Counted from the stretch's first letter, positions 17,077 through 25,886 are shown. The stretch: 64,000 nucleotides of DNA from Opitutaceae bacterium EW11 (GCA_003054665.1 QAYY01000013.1:372001-436000), one strand, 5' to 3'. Numbers and translations: made by a program. The notes: a model not told the origin generated them from the letters alone.

Positions 17077-17877
17077 TCAGCAGTTCCGAAATTCTTGGAT
17101 GAGCTGTTTTGGATCGGGTGCCTTCATCAGCGCTTCGCCGACGAGGACGGCGTGGGCGCCGACGGCCTGCACACGAGCGGCGTCGGCCCCGGTGAAAATC
17201 CCGCTTTCGCTGACGGCGGTGACATCTCGCGGGAAGCGGGGGATGAGCCTTTCGCTCAGGCCGAGATCGGTCTTGAAGATGGCGAGATCGCGATTGTTCA
17301 CGCCGATGATTCGCGCGCCGTGTTTCAACGCGCGCTCAATCTCCGGCTCTGTGTGAATCTCGAACAGAGCGTCCAGTCCGGCCGCCCGCGCACCAGAGAA
17401 GAGCACCGTGATCTCTTCGTCCGTCAGCGCTCGCACGATGATCAGAATCGCGCTGGCCCCGGCTTCGCGGGCCTCCGCGATCTGGAGCGGATGGACCATG
17501 AAATCCTTCCGCAGGCAGGGGAGGGGATTCGCGCCAGCGCGGAAGTGGGAGGTGACCGACCGCAGGTCGTCGAGGGTTCCCCCGAAGTATTTTGTATCGG
17601 TGAGAATGGACAACGCGCTCGCTCCGGCGGCTTGGTAGCGGGCGGCTTGGTCGACGGCGGAGATGCCTTCCTTGATCGCTCCGGCGGAGGGCGAACGGCG
17701 TTTCACCTCCGCAATCACGGCGAGCTTACCGTCGGGTCGGCGAAGCGCCTGGGCGAACGACGGCGACCGAGGCAGCGAGGCGTTCAGGCGGGCGAGTTCG
17801 GCGTCGGAAACCGGACGGAGACGCGGGGCGATCTCCTGTCGCTTCCACGCCATGATCTCGGTGAGTTTGTCGGCCAT
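17077..17877 (-). CDS. trpC: Indole-3-glycerol phosphate synthase
   Basis: TrpC closes the indole ring from CdRP in tryptophan synthesis. The 266-residue TIM barrel starts MADKLTEIMAWKRQEI. Key segments are VIAEVKRRSPSAGAI (substrate lysine and phosphate loop), CLRKDFMVHPLQIAEAREAG (catalytic Lys), GVNNRDLAIFKTDL and the phosphate-binding SESGIFTGAD. The long upstream extension to 18102 is Arg/Pro-rich and overlaps the mazG promoter region, so it is rejected. No other trp gene is adjacent, so the pathway genes are scattered. Confidence 0.96.
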   Translation of the reverse strand: MADKLTEIMAWKRQEIAPRLRPVSDAELARLNASLPRSPSFAQALRRPDGKLAVIAEVKRRSPSAGAIKEGISAVDQAARYQAAGASALSILTDTKYFGGTLDDLRSVTSHFRAGANPLPCLRKDFMVHPLQIAEAREAGASAILIIVRALTDEEITVLFSGARAAGLDALFEIHTEPEIERALKHGARIIGVNNRDLAIFKTDLGLSERLIPRFPRDVTAVSESGIFTGADAARVQAVGAHAVLVGEALMKAPDPKQLIQEFRNC

Positions 17878-18111
17878 GGGTGGAAATTGCCGCAAAGAGC
17901 GCGGACAGGCGCAAGCGGGTTTTGGGCCGCGGGCGCAGCGGCCGCGGAGGAGTTGCCAGCCGGAAGTTGGGCGTCGGGGCGCCGTAAAGCGGGAGCAGAC
18001 GACACTGCTTCCGAAGACGTGGCCCTTGGCGTGCCCAGGTATTCCGCAGCCCCGAGATCGACGTCGATTCGAGTTCTGGATTTTTCCCGCACTTCGTCTC
18101 AACGTTCACCG

Positions 18112-18777
18112 ATGAGCGCGATCGAAGACCTTCGGAAGACCATTGCACGACTCCGCGGACCGGGCGGCTGCCCGTGGGACCAGGAGCAGACGCACGCGTC
18201 GCTGACGCGGTGTCTGATCGACGAGTGCAGCGAGCTTCTGGATACGATCGACCGGCTCGACTTGCCGCACATGCGGGAGGAACTGGGCGACGTTCTGATT
18301 CAAGTGATCTTTCATGCTCAACTTGCCGAGGAAGCCGGGCAGTTCGATCTCGAGGACGTCGCACGTGAGGTGAACGAAAAGCTCATTCGCCGGCACCCGC
18401 ATGTATTCGGCGAAAACAAGCTCGAGACGTCCGAGCAGGTCTTGATTCAGTGGGAAGCGATCAAGGCGACGGAGAAGGGGCCCGGCCCGAAGAAAACGGG
18501 GCTCTTCAAGGAGCTTCCGCCGCGCCTCCCTGCGCTCATGTTCGCCGAGGCGATCTGGAAGCAGATCGAGAAGAAGGCGCTGCCGGCCGACGGCATCGCC
18601 GACGCGAAGGCGATCAAGGAGCTGGGCGAGGAACTCGATGACGCGGAACTCGGGCGGCGGCTTTTCGAGCTCGCTGCCGCGGCCCGGACGAAAGGCCTCG
18701 ATCCCGAGGGGGCCCTCCGGCTGCACGCGTCGCAGGTGATGCGCCATGTCGAACGTGCCGTCGAAGCCAAGCGTTGA
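18112..18777 (+). CDS. mazG: Nucleoside triphosphate pyrophosphohydrolase MazG
   Basis: MazG hydrolyses canonical or damaged NTPs/dNTPs to monophosphates and can lower ppGpp-related stress. It is a 221-residue all-alpha protein starting [20 protein letters not shown]. It has the family signature [13 protein letters not shown], the metal site [11 protein letters not shown] (Asp in place of the first Glu of the usual EExxE) and [20 protein letters not shown] second, weaker MazG-like half follows ([16 protein letters not shown]). The very long upstream frame is the antisense of trpC and is discarded. Its last 32 bp overlap the recombinase gene, so the two are coupled. Confidence 0.93.
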   Translation: MSAIEDLRKTIARLRGPGGCPWDQEQTHASLTRCLIDECSELLDTIDRLDLPHMREELGDVLIQVIFHAQLAEEAGQFDLEDVAREVNEKLIRRHPHVFGENKLETSEQVLIQWEAIKATEKGPGPKKTGLFKELPPRLPALMFAEAIWKQIEKKALPADGIADAKAIKELGEELDDAELGRRLFELAAAARTKGLDPEGALRLHASQVMRHVERAVEAKR

Positions 18778-19699
18778 GCCGATTCCGGACGAGATCGCGG
18801 ACGAGTGGCTGCATCCGTTTCTCGAGTACCTGTCGAAGGAGAAGCGCTACTCGCAGTACACGGCGCGAAACTACCGCCAAGCTTTCGAGGATTTCTATCG
18901 CTGGCTCATTTCTGCCGGTTTGGCGGAAAACGAATTCGACGAACTCTCGCCGCGTGACCTGCGCGACTTCGTGATCGAGGCGCAGCGCCGTTTCGATCGG
19001 CGGACGCTGCACAACCACGTCTCCGGACTGCGGGCGCTCTACAAGTTCTGGATCAAGCGAGGTCGCCTGTCGCGGAATCCGTGGATCGGCATTCCGCTGC
19101 CGAAGCTCGAGAAACGTCTCCCGAAATTCCTGACCGAGGAGCAGATGAAGCGGCTGCTGCAGGGGCCGTCTCGGCTGCTGGAAAACGGTTCCGCGGACGC
19201 ATTCACCGCCTGGAGAGACCGTCTGATCATGGAGCTGCTTTATGGTGGAGGCCTGCGCGTCAGCGAGCTGGTGGGGCTCAACTACGGCGATGTCGATCCG
19301 TCGAGCGGCGTGGCGCGCGTGTTCGGCAAGGGGCGCAAGGAGCGGCTCTGTCCGCTGGGACGGGTGGCGATGTCGGTCCTCGAGAAGTTCAAAGTGGAAT
19401 TCGCCGACAAGTCCGGTCCCAAGGATCCGGTGGTCGTGACCTCGGCGCAGGGCCGCATGCCCGTGAGGCAGGTGCAGCTGATGATGAAGCGCTACCTGGC
19501 GCTCGCGGATCTTCCGCTCGATCTGTCGCCGCACAAAATCCGGCATTCGTACGCGACGCACCTGCTCAACGCCGGCGCCGATCTTCGCCTGGTGCAGGAG
19601 CTGCTCGGTCATGCCAGCCTGAATACGACTCAAGTCTACACGCACGTCAGCGTGGCGCGGTTGAAAGAGATCTATCAGAAGGCGCATCCGAGGGCGTGA
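18746..19699 (+). CDS. xerC: Tyrosine recombinase of XerC/XerD type
   Basis: Xer recombinases resolve chromosome dimers at dif sites. The 317-residue protein has the SAM-like N-terminal core-binding domain ([20 protein letters not shown]). The catalytic domain has all expected residues: Arg in [16 protein letters not shown], Lys in GKGRKER, His-x-x-Arg in [17 protein letters not shown], His in [11 protein letters not shown] and the nucleophile Tyr in TTQVYTHVS. It overlaps mazG by 32 bp rather than lying next to mobile genes, and there is no phage or integron context, so a housekeeping role is most likely. XerC and XerD cannot be told apart here. An octamer-type repeat begins right after its stop. 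Confidence 0.9.
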   Translation: MSNVPSKPSVEPIPDEIADEWLHPFLEYLSKEKRYSQYTARNYRQAFEDFYRWLISAGLAENEFDELSPRDLRDFVIEAQRRFDRRTLHNHVSGLRALYKFWIKRGRLSRNPWIGIPLPKLEKRLPKFLTEEQMKRLLQGPSRLLENGSADAFTAWRDRLIMELLYGGGLRVSELVGLNYGDVDPSSGVARVFGKGRKERLCPLGRVAMSVLEKFKVEFADKSGPKDPVVVTSAQGRMPVRQVQLMMKRYLALADLPLDLSPHKIRHSYATHLLNAGADLRLVQELLGHASLNTTQVYTHVSVARLKEIYQKAHPRA

Positions 19700-19701
19700 G
19701 G

Positions 19702-19750
19702 AAGGCGAAAGGCTGAATGGCTGAAGGACTGAAGGGCTGAAACCCTGAAG
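19702..19750 (+). repeat. Short tandem octamer repeat after xerC
   Basis: About five degenerate 8-mers follow each other: GGCTGAAT, GGCTGAAG, GACTGAAG, GGCTGAAA, CCCTGAAG. The run begins two bases after the recombinase stop codon. It resembles the heptamer arms elsewhere in the window but has period 8 and no partner arm on the other side. Confidence 0.75.
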
Positions 19751-19821
19751 ACGGTTGCGACTGTGACTCGGCTGCTGCCGGTGTTCGAGCTGCGGTTTCG
19801 CCTCGGAAAACGACGCTCGGC

Positions 19822-19855
19822 TTGACAGGAAACTCAAAGTACGTATGGAGTTTCC
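19822..19855 (+). promoter_or_regulatory. tetR-exporter promoter with palindromic operator
   Basis: A perfect -35 box TTGACA (19822-19827) and TATGGA (19844-19849) are 16 bp apart. The interval 19828-19855 is an inverted repeat with perfect 8-bp arms, GGAAACTC and GAGTTTCC, 12 bp apart, covering the spacer and the -10 box. This is the expected position for autorepression by the TetR protein encoded directly downstream. The start codon at 19866 lies about 10 bp after the predicted transcription start. Confidence 0.7.
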
Positions 19856-19865
19856 AGCGGTTCCC

Positions 19866-20534
19866 ATGGAGACTCCTGCTGACGTTCACGATCCGATTCC
19901 GACCGACGGCTCCGCCGGGACGCGCATACTTCGCGCGGCTCGGGAGCATTTCTTCCGCTTCGGATATGGGTCGTCGACGATGGACGATCTCGCGAGCGAA
20001 CTGGGGATGAGCAAAAAGACGCTCTACCTCCATTTCCCGAGCAAGGAGGCGATCATCGACACAATCGTGAACCACATGGGACGGATGATTTCGTCGCGAC
20101 TCGATGCGATCACGGCCGATCCCAAGAGGAGTTTCGTCCAGAAGTTGTGCGAGGTCGTCGAAACGGTCGGAGGAGCGCTCTCGCGAGTGAGCCCGATGAT
20201 GCTGCGCGATCTGCAGCGGTACGCGCCTCGGATTTACGACAAGATCGAGCAAATCCGTCAGCGGAACATCCCGATCTACTTCACTCGTTTGATCGAGGAC
20301 GGAATCAAGCAAGGCATGGTCCGTCCGGAGATCGATCCCCGTTTCGCCGGAGAATTCTGGCTGCATGCGATACGCGGGCTGATCCAGCCCGACATCCTGG
20401 AGAAAAATCAACTCACACCGAGGCAAACCCTTGAAAAAGCTATCGATCTCTTCTTCGGCGGACTTCTTACGCCGGTTGGTCGCCAAGATTATGCAAAGCA
20501 CCTTGCCCACTGCAAAAAGCACGCTTCCGCCTGA
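19866..20534 (+). CDS. TetR/AcrR-family regulator of the adjacent exporter operon
   Basis: The protein has 222 residues. The N-terminal DNA-binding domain has RILRAAREHFFRFGYGSSTM and the helix-turn-helix LASELGMSKKTLYLHFPSKE. The C-terminal helical region would bind a ligand and dimerise (about residues 80-205, with MMLRDLQRYAPRIYDKIEQI). I chose 19866 because the upstream ATG at 19845 lies inside the predicted -10 box and operator. The gene overlaps the membrane-fusion gene by 44 bp, so regulator and pump are one operon. The arrangement matches E. coli cecR (ybiH)-ybhGFSR. Ligand release by a toxic compound is the usual logic, but the inducer is unknown. Confidence 0.9.
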   Translation: METPADVHDPIPTDGSAGTRILRAAREHFFRFGYGSSTMDDLASELGMSKKTLYLHFPSKEAIIDTIVNHMGRMISSRLDAITADPKRSFVQKLCEVVETVGGALSRVSPMMLRDLQRYAPRIYDKIEQIRQRNIPIYFTRLIEDGIKQGMVRPEIDPRFAGEFWLHAIRGLIQPDILEKNQLTPRQTLEKAIDLFFGGLLTPVGRQDYAKHLAHCKKHASA

Positions 20535-21513
20535 GGTCGTCCGCGTCGCGCTTGCGACCGCGATGCTCACCGCCGGCTTTGGTCTGCAAGGTTGCCATCG
20601 TCGAAACGGAGGCTCGGACCAGTCGCTGACGGTCTCGGGAAATCTGGAGGTGGTCGACGCCCAGCTCGGCTTCAAGATTCCGGGCCGCGTGGTCGAGCGG
20701 CTCGTCTCCGAGGGCGAACGCGTGACGCGCGGGCAATTGATTGCCCGGCTCGACGATTCCGAACAGGTCGAGCAACTCACGCTGCGCAAAGCCGAACTCG
20801 CCGGCGTGGAGGCCGCACTGGCGGAACTCGAGGCCGGCTCACGGCCGCAGGAAATCGCGGCCGCGGAGGCGACGCTTCACAGCGCCGAGGCGGATCGCGA
20901 CCGCCTAAAGGTGGACTTCGCGCGCTTCGAGGAACTGCGTTCGAAGGACGTGGTGGCCGCCCGGGATTTCGAGGTGGTCCAGGCTCAGCTGAAGGTCGCC
21001 GAGGCCCGCGCTGCCGAGGCGGACGAGCGCCTGAAGCTGGTGAAGGAAGGGCCTCGTGTGGAAACGATCCAGCAGGCTCGCGCCCGAGTGCAGCAGGCGA
21101 AAGCCTCCGTCGCTCTGGCCGAAACCCAGGTGGAGAACACAAAACTCCTCTCGCCGCTCACCGGCGTGGTCTTGTCTCACAACATCGAGGCCGGCGAGTA
21201 CGTTTCCCCGGGAACTCCGGTGGTGACGGTGGCCGACGTCGCGCATCCGTGGGTCCGCGCCTACGTGAGCCAGACCGACCTCGGGCGCCTCAAGCACGGG
21301 CAGACTGTCTCCGTCCGCACCGACGCCTTCCCGGACAGGACTTACTCGGGCACGGTCGCGTTCATCGCCTCCGAGGCCGAGTTCACGCCGAAGACGGTGC
21401 AGACCACCAAAGAGCGCGTGAAACTCGTTTTTCGGATCAAGGTGGATGTCGCCAACCCCAACGACGAACTCAAGCCGGGCATGGCGGCCGACGTCGTGAT
21501 CCCGAACTCCTGA
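20491..21513 (+). CDS. HlyD/YbhG-type periplasmic membrane-fusion protein
   Basis: This adaptor links inner-membrane ABC exporters to an outer-membrane channel. From MQSTLPTAKSTLPPEVVRVA the 340-residue protein has one N-terminal hydrophobic segment ending near GLQGC, a possible lipobox. The lipoyl/barrel-sandwich half follows (GNLEVVDAQLGFKIPGRVVE). A long alpha-helical hairpin is very rich in Ala/Glu/Arg (about 90-210, including KAELAGVEAALAELEAGSRP). The second half-lipoyl is LLSPLTGVVLSHNIEAGEYV, and a beta-barrel end reads DELKPGMAADVVIPNS. An upstream in-frame start at 20431 is possible but lies deeper in tetR. Confidence 0.9.
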   Translation: MQSTLPTAKSTLPPEVVRVALATAMLTAGFGLQGCHRRNGGSDQSLTVSGNLEVVDAQLGFKIPGRVVERLVSEGERVTRGQLIARLDDSEQVEQLTLRKAELAGVEAALAELEAGSRPQEIAAAEATLHSAEADRDRLKVDFARFEELRSKDVVAARDFEVVQAQLKVAEARAAEADERLKLVKEGPRVETIQQARARVQQAKASVALAETQVENTKLLSPLTGVVLSHNIEAGEYVSPGTPVVTVADVAHPWVRAYVSQTDLGRLKHGQTVSVRTDAFPDRTYSGTVAFIASEAEFTPKTVQTTKERVKLVFRIKVDVANPNDELKPGMAADVVIPNS

Positions 21514-21606
21514 TCCGTATCCAACCTTCGGAGCGTCGGGCCCGGCTGATTGCCGCTCCCGACTGCCGGCCAGCACCGGCGCTCCATCGAAACCGGCTCG
21601 TCGCCC

Positions 21607-22542
21607 ATGATCCATGCCCAGAAGCTCCGGCGCACGTTTGGCGAGATTGTCGCTCTCGACGGTCTCGATCTCGCCGTTGCGCAGGGAGAAATCTTCGGGC
21701 TCGTCGGACCCGACGGGGCGGGGAAAACCACGACCATGCGGCTGTTGACGGGAATCCTGCGGCCGACGTCCGGCGGTGCCAAAGTCGCGGGTTTCGATGT
21801 CGTGCGCGACGCGGAGAAGTTAAAGGACCACCTCGGCTACATGAGCCAGCGCTTCGGCCTGTATCCCGATCTGACGGTGATGGAGAACATCGAGTTCTAC
21901 GCCGACATCTACGGCGTGCCGCCTCGCGGCCGGGCCGAGAAGGTCGAGCAGCTGCTGGGCTTCAGCAATCTCACGCCTTTCAAGCAGCGTCTGGCGGGCA
22001 ACCTTTCGGGCGGAATGAAGCAAAAGCTCGGCCTCGCCTGCGCCCTGATTCACACGCCGCGCGTCCTCTTCCTCGACGAGCCGACGAACGGCGTGGATCC
22101 GGTCTCGCGTCGGGATTTCTGGCGGATCCTGTATCAGCTGGTCCGCGACGGGGTGACGCTTTTCGTTTCCACGGCTTATCTCGACGAGGCGGAGCGCTGC
22201 AATCGGCTCGCGCTCCTGCACGAGGGCAGACTCCTCGCCCTGGGCACGCCCAACGAGGTCAAGCGGATGATGCCGGGCGCGCTGTACGAGGTTCGCACTC
22301 CGTCGCCGCGCCGCGCCGCCGCCTTGCTCCGCGAGGGTTTTCCGGGCGCGGCGGTCGGCCTTTTCGGCGACCGCGTTCATCTGGCTGTTCGCGACGGTGC
22401 GAACCTCGAGAAACGTACCCGCGACGTGGTGACGAGCGGCGGACTTGAACTCCAGTCGGTGCGTCCGATCGAACCGTCGCTGGAGGACGTATTTGTTTCC
22501 GTGCTGGCTCAAACCCGTTCGGAGGAGGGCAAACAACCATGA
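21607..22542 (+). CDS. ABC transporter ATP-binding protein 1 (YbhF N-half type)
   Basis: This is a 311-residue ABC-2 type nucleotide-binding subunit. Walker A is LVGPDGAGKTTTMRLL, where Asp replaces the usual Asn of GPNGAGK. The Q-loop is in LGYMSQRFGLY, the signature is NLSGGMKQKLGLACAL, Walker B is VLFLDEPTNGVDP and the switch region is FVSTAYLDEAERCNRL. Here the switch His is replaced by Ala (STAYL where STH is usual), so this site may be catalytically weak. It starts 93 bp after the fusion-protein gene and overlaps the second ATPase gene by 4 bp. Together the two ATPases equal the two halves of the fused E. coli YbhF. Confidence 0.93.
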   Translation: MIHAQKLRRTFGEIVALDGLDLAVAQGEIFGLVGPDGAGKTTTMRLLTGILRPTSGGAKVAGFDVVRDAEKLKDHLGYMSQRFGLYPDLTVMENIEFYADIYGVPPRGRAEKVEQLLGFSNLTPFKQRLAGNLSGGMKQKLGLACALIHTPRVLFLDEPTNGVDPVSRRDFWRILYQLVRDGVTLFVSTAYLDEAERCNRLALLHEGRLLALGTPNEVKRMMPGALYEVRTPSPRRAAALLREGFPGAAVGLFGDRVHLAVRDGANLEKRTRDVVTSGGLELQSVRPIEPSLEDVFVSVLAQTRSEEGKQP

Positions 22543-23576
22543 GCGCGGAAGACTCCTCCAGGAAGGGCCAAAGCAGCGCCGGGGCGGCCAACGAAACGGC
22601 CGCGAAGAGTGTGGAGGCGGGGGCGGTCGTCGAAGTTCACAATCTGGAGAAACGGTTTGGAACGTTTCGCGCGGTCGCGGGGATTTCCTTCTCCGTGCGG
22701 CGCGGCGAGATCTTCGGTTTTCTCGGACCGAACGGCGCCGGCAAGTCGACGACCATCCGGATGCTTTGCGGGTTGCTCACGCCGACATCGGGATCGGGCC
22801 GCGTGGCCGGGTACGACGTCTCGACCGAAGCGGAAAAGATCAAGAGCCAGATCGGCTACATGAGCCAGAAATTCTCCCTCTACGACGAACTGACGGTGGA
22901 GGAGAACATCGATTTCTACAGCGGCATCTACCGGCTTCCGAAGGCGAAGAAAGCCGAGCGGAAGGCGTGGGTGTTGAAGATGGCCGGACTGGAGCGGCAC
23001 CGAACATCGAGGACGAGCGATCTTTCCGGCGGTTGGAAGCAGCGCCTCGCTCTCGGCTGCGCCGTGCTGCACGAGCCGCCGATTCTGTTTCTCGACGAGC
23101 CCACTTCGGGCGTCGATCCGAACAGCCGCCGCCAGTTCTGGGATTTGATCTACGAGCTCTCCGGCCATGGCGTGACGGTTTTCGTCACGACGCACTACAT
23201 GGAGGAATCCGAGTACTGCGACCGGTTGGGCGTGATCTATCGGGGCGAGCTGATCGCTCTTGGCACTCCGCGCGAACTCAAGACGCAGCACATGCCGGAA
23301 GCGGTGCTCGACGTCGACTGCGAGCGGCCCAACGACGCCATGGCGCTGATCGAGCGGGTTCCCGGAGTGAAGGAAGTGGCGCTGTTCGGCCACGGACTGC
23401 ACGTGGTCACGGTCGATCCGGAGCCGACGGCCCGGGCGCTGCGGCAGCGGCTCACCGACGAGCGTTTCCGGGTCGAACGCGTGGAGCGAATCACGCCGAC
23501 ACTGGAGGACGTCTTCGTTTCCCTGATCGAGGCGCGCGACCGCGCCGACTCCCCGCAGAAGGAGGTCCATCGATGA
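22539..23576 (+). CDS. ABC transporter ATP-binding protein 2 (YbhF C-half type)
   Basis: This 345-residue ATPase carries a 30-residue Ser/Ala/Glu-rich N-terminal leader before the domain begins at VEVHNLEKRFGTFRAV. All motifs are canonical: Walker A FLGPNGAGKSTTIRML, Q-loop GYMSQKFSLYDELT, signature DLSGGWKQRLALGCAV, Walker B ILFLDEPTSGVDP and switch VTTHYMEESEYCDRL with His present. The partner ATPase lacks that switch His, so this subunit is probably the active site of an asymmetric dimer. It overlaps both neighbours by 4 bp (ATGA). Confidence 0.94.
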   Translation: MSAEDSSRKGQSSAGAANETAAKSVEAGAVVEVHNLEKRFGTFRAVAGISFSVRRGEIFGFLGPNGAGKSTTIRMLCGLLTPTSGSGRVAGYDVSTEAEKIKSQIGYMSQKFSLYDELTVEENIDFYSGIYRLPKAKKAERKAWVLKMAGLERHRTSRTSDLSGGWKQRLALGCAVLHEPPILFLDEPTSGVDPNSRRQFWDLIYELSGHGVTVFVTTHYMEESEYCDRLGVIYRGELIALGTPRELKTQHMPEAVLDVDCERPNDAMALIERVPGVKEVALFGHGLHVVTVDPEPTARALRQRLTDERFRVERVERITPTLEDVFVSLIEARDRADSPQKEVHR

Positions 23577-24706
23577 ACCTCCGTCGACTGCGGGCGGTCG
23601 CCCGGAAAGAGACGATCCACATTCTCCGGGACCCGCGGAGCCTCATTCTCGCCATCGGCATCCCGATGCTGATGATCGTGCTTTTCGGATACGCGCTCAC
23701 CCTGGACGTCGATCGGGTGCCGGTGATGATCTGGGACCAGAGTCACACGACGCTCAGTCGCGATCTCGCCGCCCGGTTCACCGGCTCGCGCTATTTCAGC
23801 TTCGTCGGGTCGGCGCAAAGCTACGCCGACATCGAGCGTGCCATCGACCGTCGGGACGCGTACATCTGCTTGGTGATTCCTGGCGACTTCGCGCCGCGCC
23901 TCGCCGCGGGGAGGAGCGCGGGGGTGCAGGCGATCATCGACGGTTCCGACTCGAACACGGCGGCGATCGTCCTGGGCTACACTCAGGTGGTCACGTCCAC
24001 CTTCAACGCCTCCGTGTCGCTAGAGCAGATCCAGCGTATTGCCGGCCCGATGACAAAAGCTCCCTTGGATTTCCGACCGCGGGTGTGGTTCAACGCCGAC
24101 CTTGAATCAAAAAACTTCATCATCCCGGGACTGATCGCCGTGATCATGGGGTTGATTGCGGCGCTGCTGACTTCCCTGACGATCGCCCGGGAATGGGAGC
24201 GGGGCACCATGGAGCAGCTGATCTCCACCCCGGTGCGGCCGGCCGAGTTGATCCTCGGAAAACTCGTGCCGTATTTCGTGGTGGGCATGCTCGACGTGCT
24301 GATCGCCGTCCTGATGGCGGTGTTTCTGTTCCAAGTCCCGCTCCGCGGAAGCGTGCCGCTCCTCTTCGCGATGGCGTCGCTCTTCATCGTGGGGACGCTG
24401 GCGCAGGGAATCCTGATCAGCACGCTCGCGAAACAGCAACTGCTCGCCAGCCAGTTCGCGATGGTTTCGACGTTCCTGCCTGCCTTCCTGCTTTCCGGCT
24501 TCATGTTCGCGATTTCGAACATGCCCGTGCCGGTCCAGGCGGTGACGTACATCGTTCCGGCGCGGTATTTCGTCGCCTTGGTCAAAGGCATCTACCTGCG
24601 CGGCGTGGGGCTCGAGACGCTTTGGTGGGACTCCCTTTTCCTGTTCATCTTCGCCACCGTCGTCACCGGACTGGCGATCGCGAAATTCAAAAAGAGGCTT
24701 GGCTGA
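23573..24706 (+). CDS. ABC-2 type exporter permease 1 (YbhS-like)
   Basis: The 377-residue protein has an N-terminal transmembrane helix after a cytoplasmic stretch (RLRAVARKETIHILRDPRS, then LILAIGIPMLMIVLFGYALT). A periplasmic domain of about 140 residues follows, and five C-terminal membrane helices starting FIIPGLIAVIMGLIAALLTS. REWERGTMEQLISTPVRPAE is the conserved coupling loop. It is preceded by the best ribosome-binding site seen in the window, AAGGAGGT (23559-23566), and overlaps the second ATPase gene by 4 bp. With the next gene it forms the membrane channel. Confidence 0.93.
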   Translation: MNLRRLRAVARKETIHILRDPRSLILAIGIPMLMIVLFGYALTLDVDRVPVMIWDQSHTTLSRDLAARFTGSRYFSFVGSAQSYADIERAIDRRDAYICLVIPGDFAPRLAAGRSAGVQAIIDGSDSNTAAIVLGYTQVVTSTFNASVSLEQIQRIAGPMTKAPLDFRPRVWFNADLESKNFIIPGLIAVIMGLIAALLTSLTIAREWERGTMEQLISTPVRPAELILGKLVPYFVVGMLDVLIAVLMAVFLFQVPLRGSVPLLFAMASLFIVGTLAQGILISTLAKQQLLASQFAMVSTFLPAFLLSGFMFAISNMPVPVQAVTYIVPARYFVALVKGIYLRGVGLETLWWDSLFLFIFATVVTGLAIAKFKKRLG

Positions 24707-24708
24707 CC

Positions 24709-25839
24709 ATGTGGGAACGCGTCCTCACGATTCTGAGAAAGGAGTTTCGCTCCGTCTTCCGCGATCCGCGGATGCGCATGGTGATCTTCGGCGTGCCGAT
24801 CCTCCAGACGTTGATCTTCGGATACGCCGTGACGATGGACGTGCGGCACGTCCAGCTGGTCGTCGTCGACCGCGACAACACTCCGGAGAGTCGCGCACTC
24901 GTCTCGCGGTTCACGGGGTCGGGCTATTTCGACGCCCTGCTGCAGACGAACGACGAGCGGCAGGCGCAGGCGCTGATCGATGCCGCCAAGGCGGCGGCGA
25001 TCCTCCAGGTCAACGCCGGCTTCGAGGAGAATCTCCGCGCCGGCAAACCCGCGCAGGTGCTGCTGACCGTCGACGGTGCCGACTCCAACACCGCACGGCT
25101 GGTGCTGAACTACAGCGCGGTGATCACGGCGTCGTACGGGGACTCGATCGTGCTCGACCAGGCATCCCGGCGCCTCGGGCGTCCGGTCGCGGTGGGCAGC
25201 GTGGATCTTCGTCCGCGAGCCTGGTTCAACGAGAATCTCGAGAGCCGGAATTACTTCGTGCCGGGAGTCATGGCGATCCTCGTCATGCTGATCAGCCTGA
25301 TGCTGACGGGCATGGCGGTCGTGCGGGAAAAGGAGGCCGGCACGATCGAGCAGATCATGGTCACGCCGATCCGGAGGACCGAGTTCATCATCGGGAAATG
25401 CGCGCCGTTTGCCGTGATCGGTTTCATCGACGTGGCGCTCGTCACCGCCGTGGGCGTGTACTGGTTCGATATTCCGATCCGGGGTAGTTTTCCGCTGCTC
25501 CTGCTGGGAACCAGCTTCTTCCTGCTCAGCACGCTCGGCATCGGGCTTTTTATCTCGACGGTGAGTCACACGCAGCAACAGGCGATGATGACGACGTTCT
25601 TCTTCTTTTTCCCCGCGATGCTGCTGTCGGGCTTCATCTATCCGATCGCGAACATGCCGACGGTCGTGCAGTGGCTGACCTACCTGAATCCGCTGCGCTA
25701 TTTCCTCGTGATCATCCGCAGCGTCTTCCTGAAGGGCGTCGGTCTCGGCATCCTCTGGCCGCAGATGCTGGCGCTGCTAGTCATTGGGATTTGCGTGATG
25801 GGTTTTGCGGTGGGGCGGTTCCGGAAGACGGTCGCCTGA
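24709..25839 (+). CDS. ABC-2 type exporter permease 2 (YbhR-like)
   Basis: This 376-residue protein is a paralogue of the preceding permease. The N-terminal RVLTILRKEFRSVFRDPRMR leads into the first membrane helix (MVIFGVPILQTLIFGYAVTM). A periplasmic domain with DGADSNTARLVLNYSAVI follows, then five helices from YFVPGVMAILVMLISLMLTG. REKEAGTIEQIMVTPIRRTE is the coupling loop. It starts 2 bp after the first permease stops. The two permeases, two ATPases and one fusion protein give a full exporter for an unknown hydrophobic or cationic compound. Confidence 0.93.
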   Translation: MWERVLTILRKEFRSVFRDPRMRMVIFGVPILQTLIFGYAVTMDVRHVQLVVVDRDNTPESRALVSRFTGSGYFDALLQTNDERQAQALIDAAKAAAILQVNAGFEENLRAGKPAQVLLTVDGADSNTARLVLNYSAVITASYGDSIVLDQASRRLGRPVAVGSVDLRPRAWFNENLESRNYFVPGVMAILVMLISLMLTGMAVVREKEAGTIEQIMVTPIRRTEFIIGKCAPFAVIGFIDVALVTAVGVYWFDIPIRGSFPLLLLGTSFFLLSTLGIGLFISTVSHTQQQAMMTTFFFFFPAMLLSGFIYPIANMPTVVQWLTYLNPLRYFLVIIRSVFLKGVGLGILWPQMLALLVIGICVMGFAVGRFRKTVA

Positions 25840-25862
25840 GGTTGGGCGCAGTCGATAGGAAA

Positions 25863-25886
25863 AAGGTCATGGGGCACCGTGACCTT
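25863..25886. promoter_or_regulatory. Inverted repeat between exporter operon and histidine kinase
   Basis: AAGGTCA and TGACCTT (7-bp perfect arms) are separated by 10 bp. The site starts 23 bp after the exporter operon and ends 43 bp before the kinase start. There is no T tract, so an operator or an RNA hairpin are both possible. Confidence 0.35.

Noticed and set aside
17029-18777. 582-codon frame ending in mazG
   Set aside because: The first 360 codons are antisense to trpC and have no family motifs; MazG homology begins at 18112.
18746-19699. Integrase of a mobile element
   Set aside because: Size, motifs and overlap with mazG fit housekeeping XerC/D; no flanking attachment repeats, cargo or tRNA gene is seen.
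22445-24706. 753-codon frame ending in permease 1
   Set aside because: The part before 23573 lies out of frame inside the second ATPase gene and is Arg/Gly/Asp-rich shadow.
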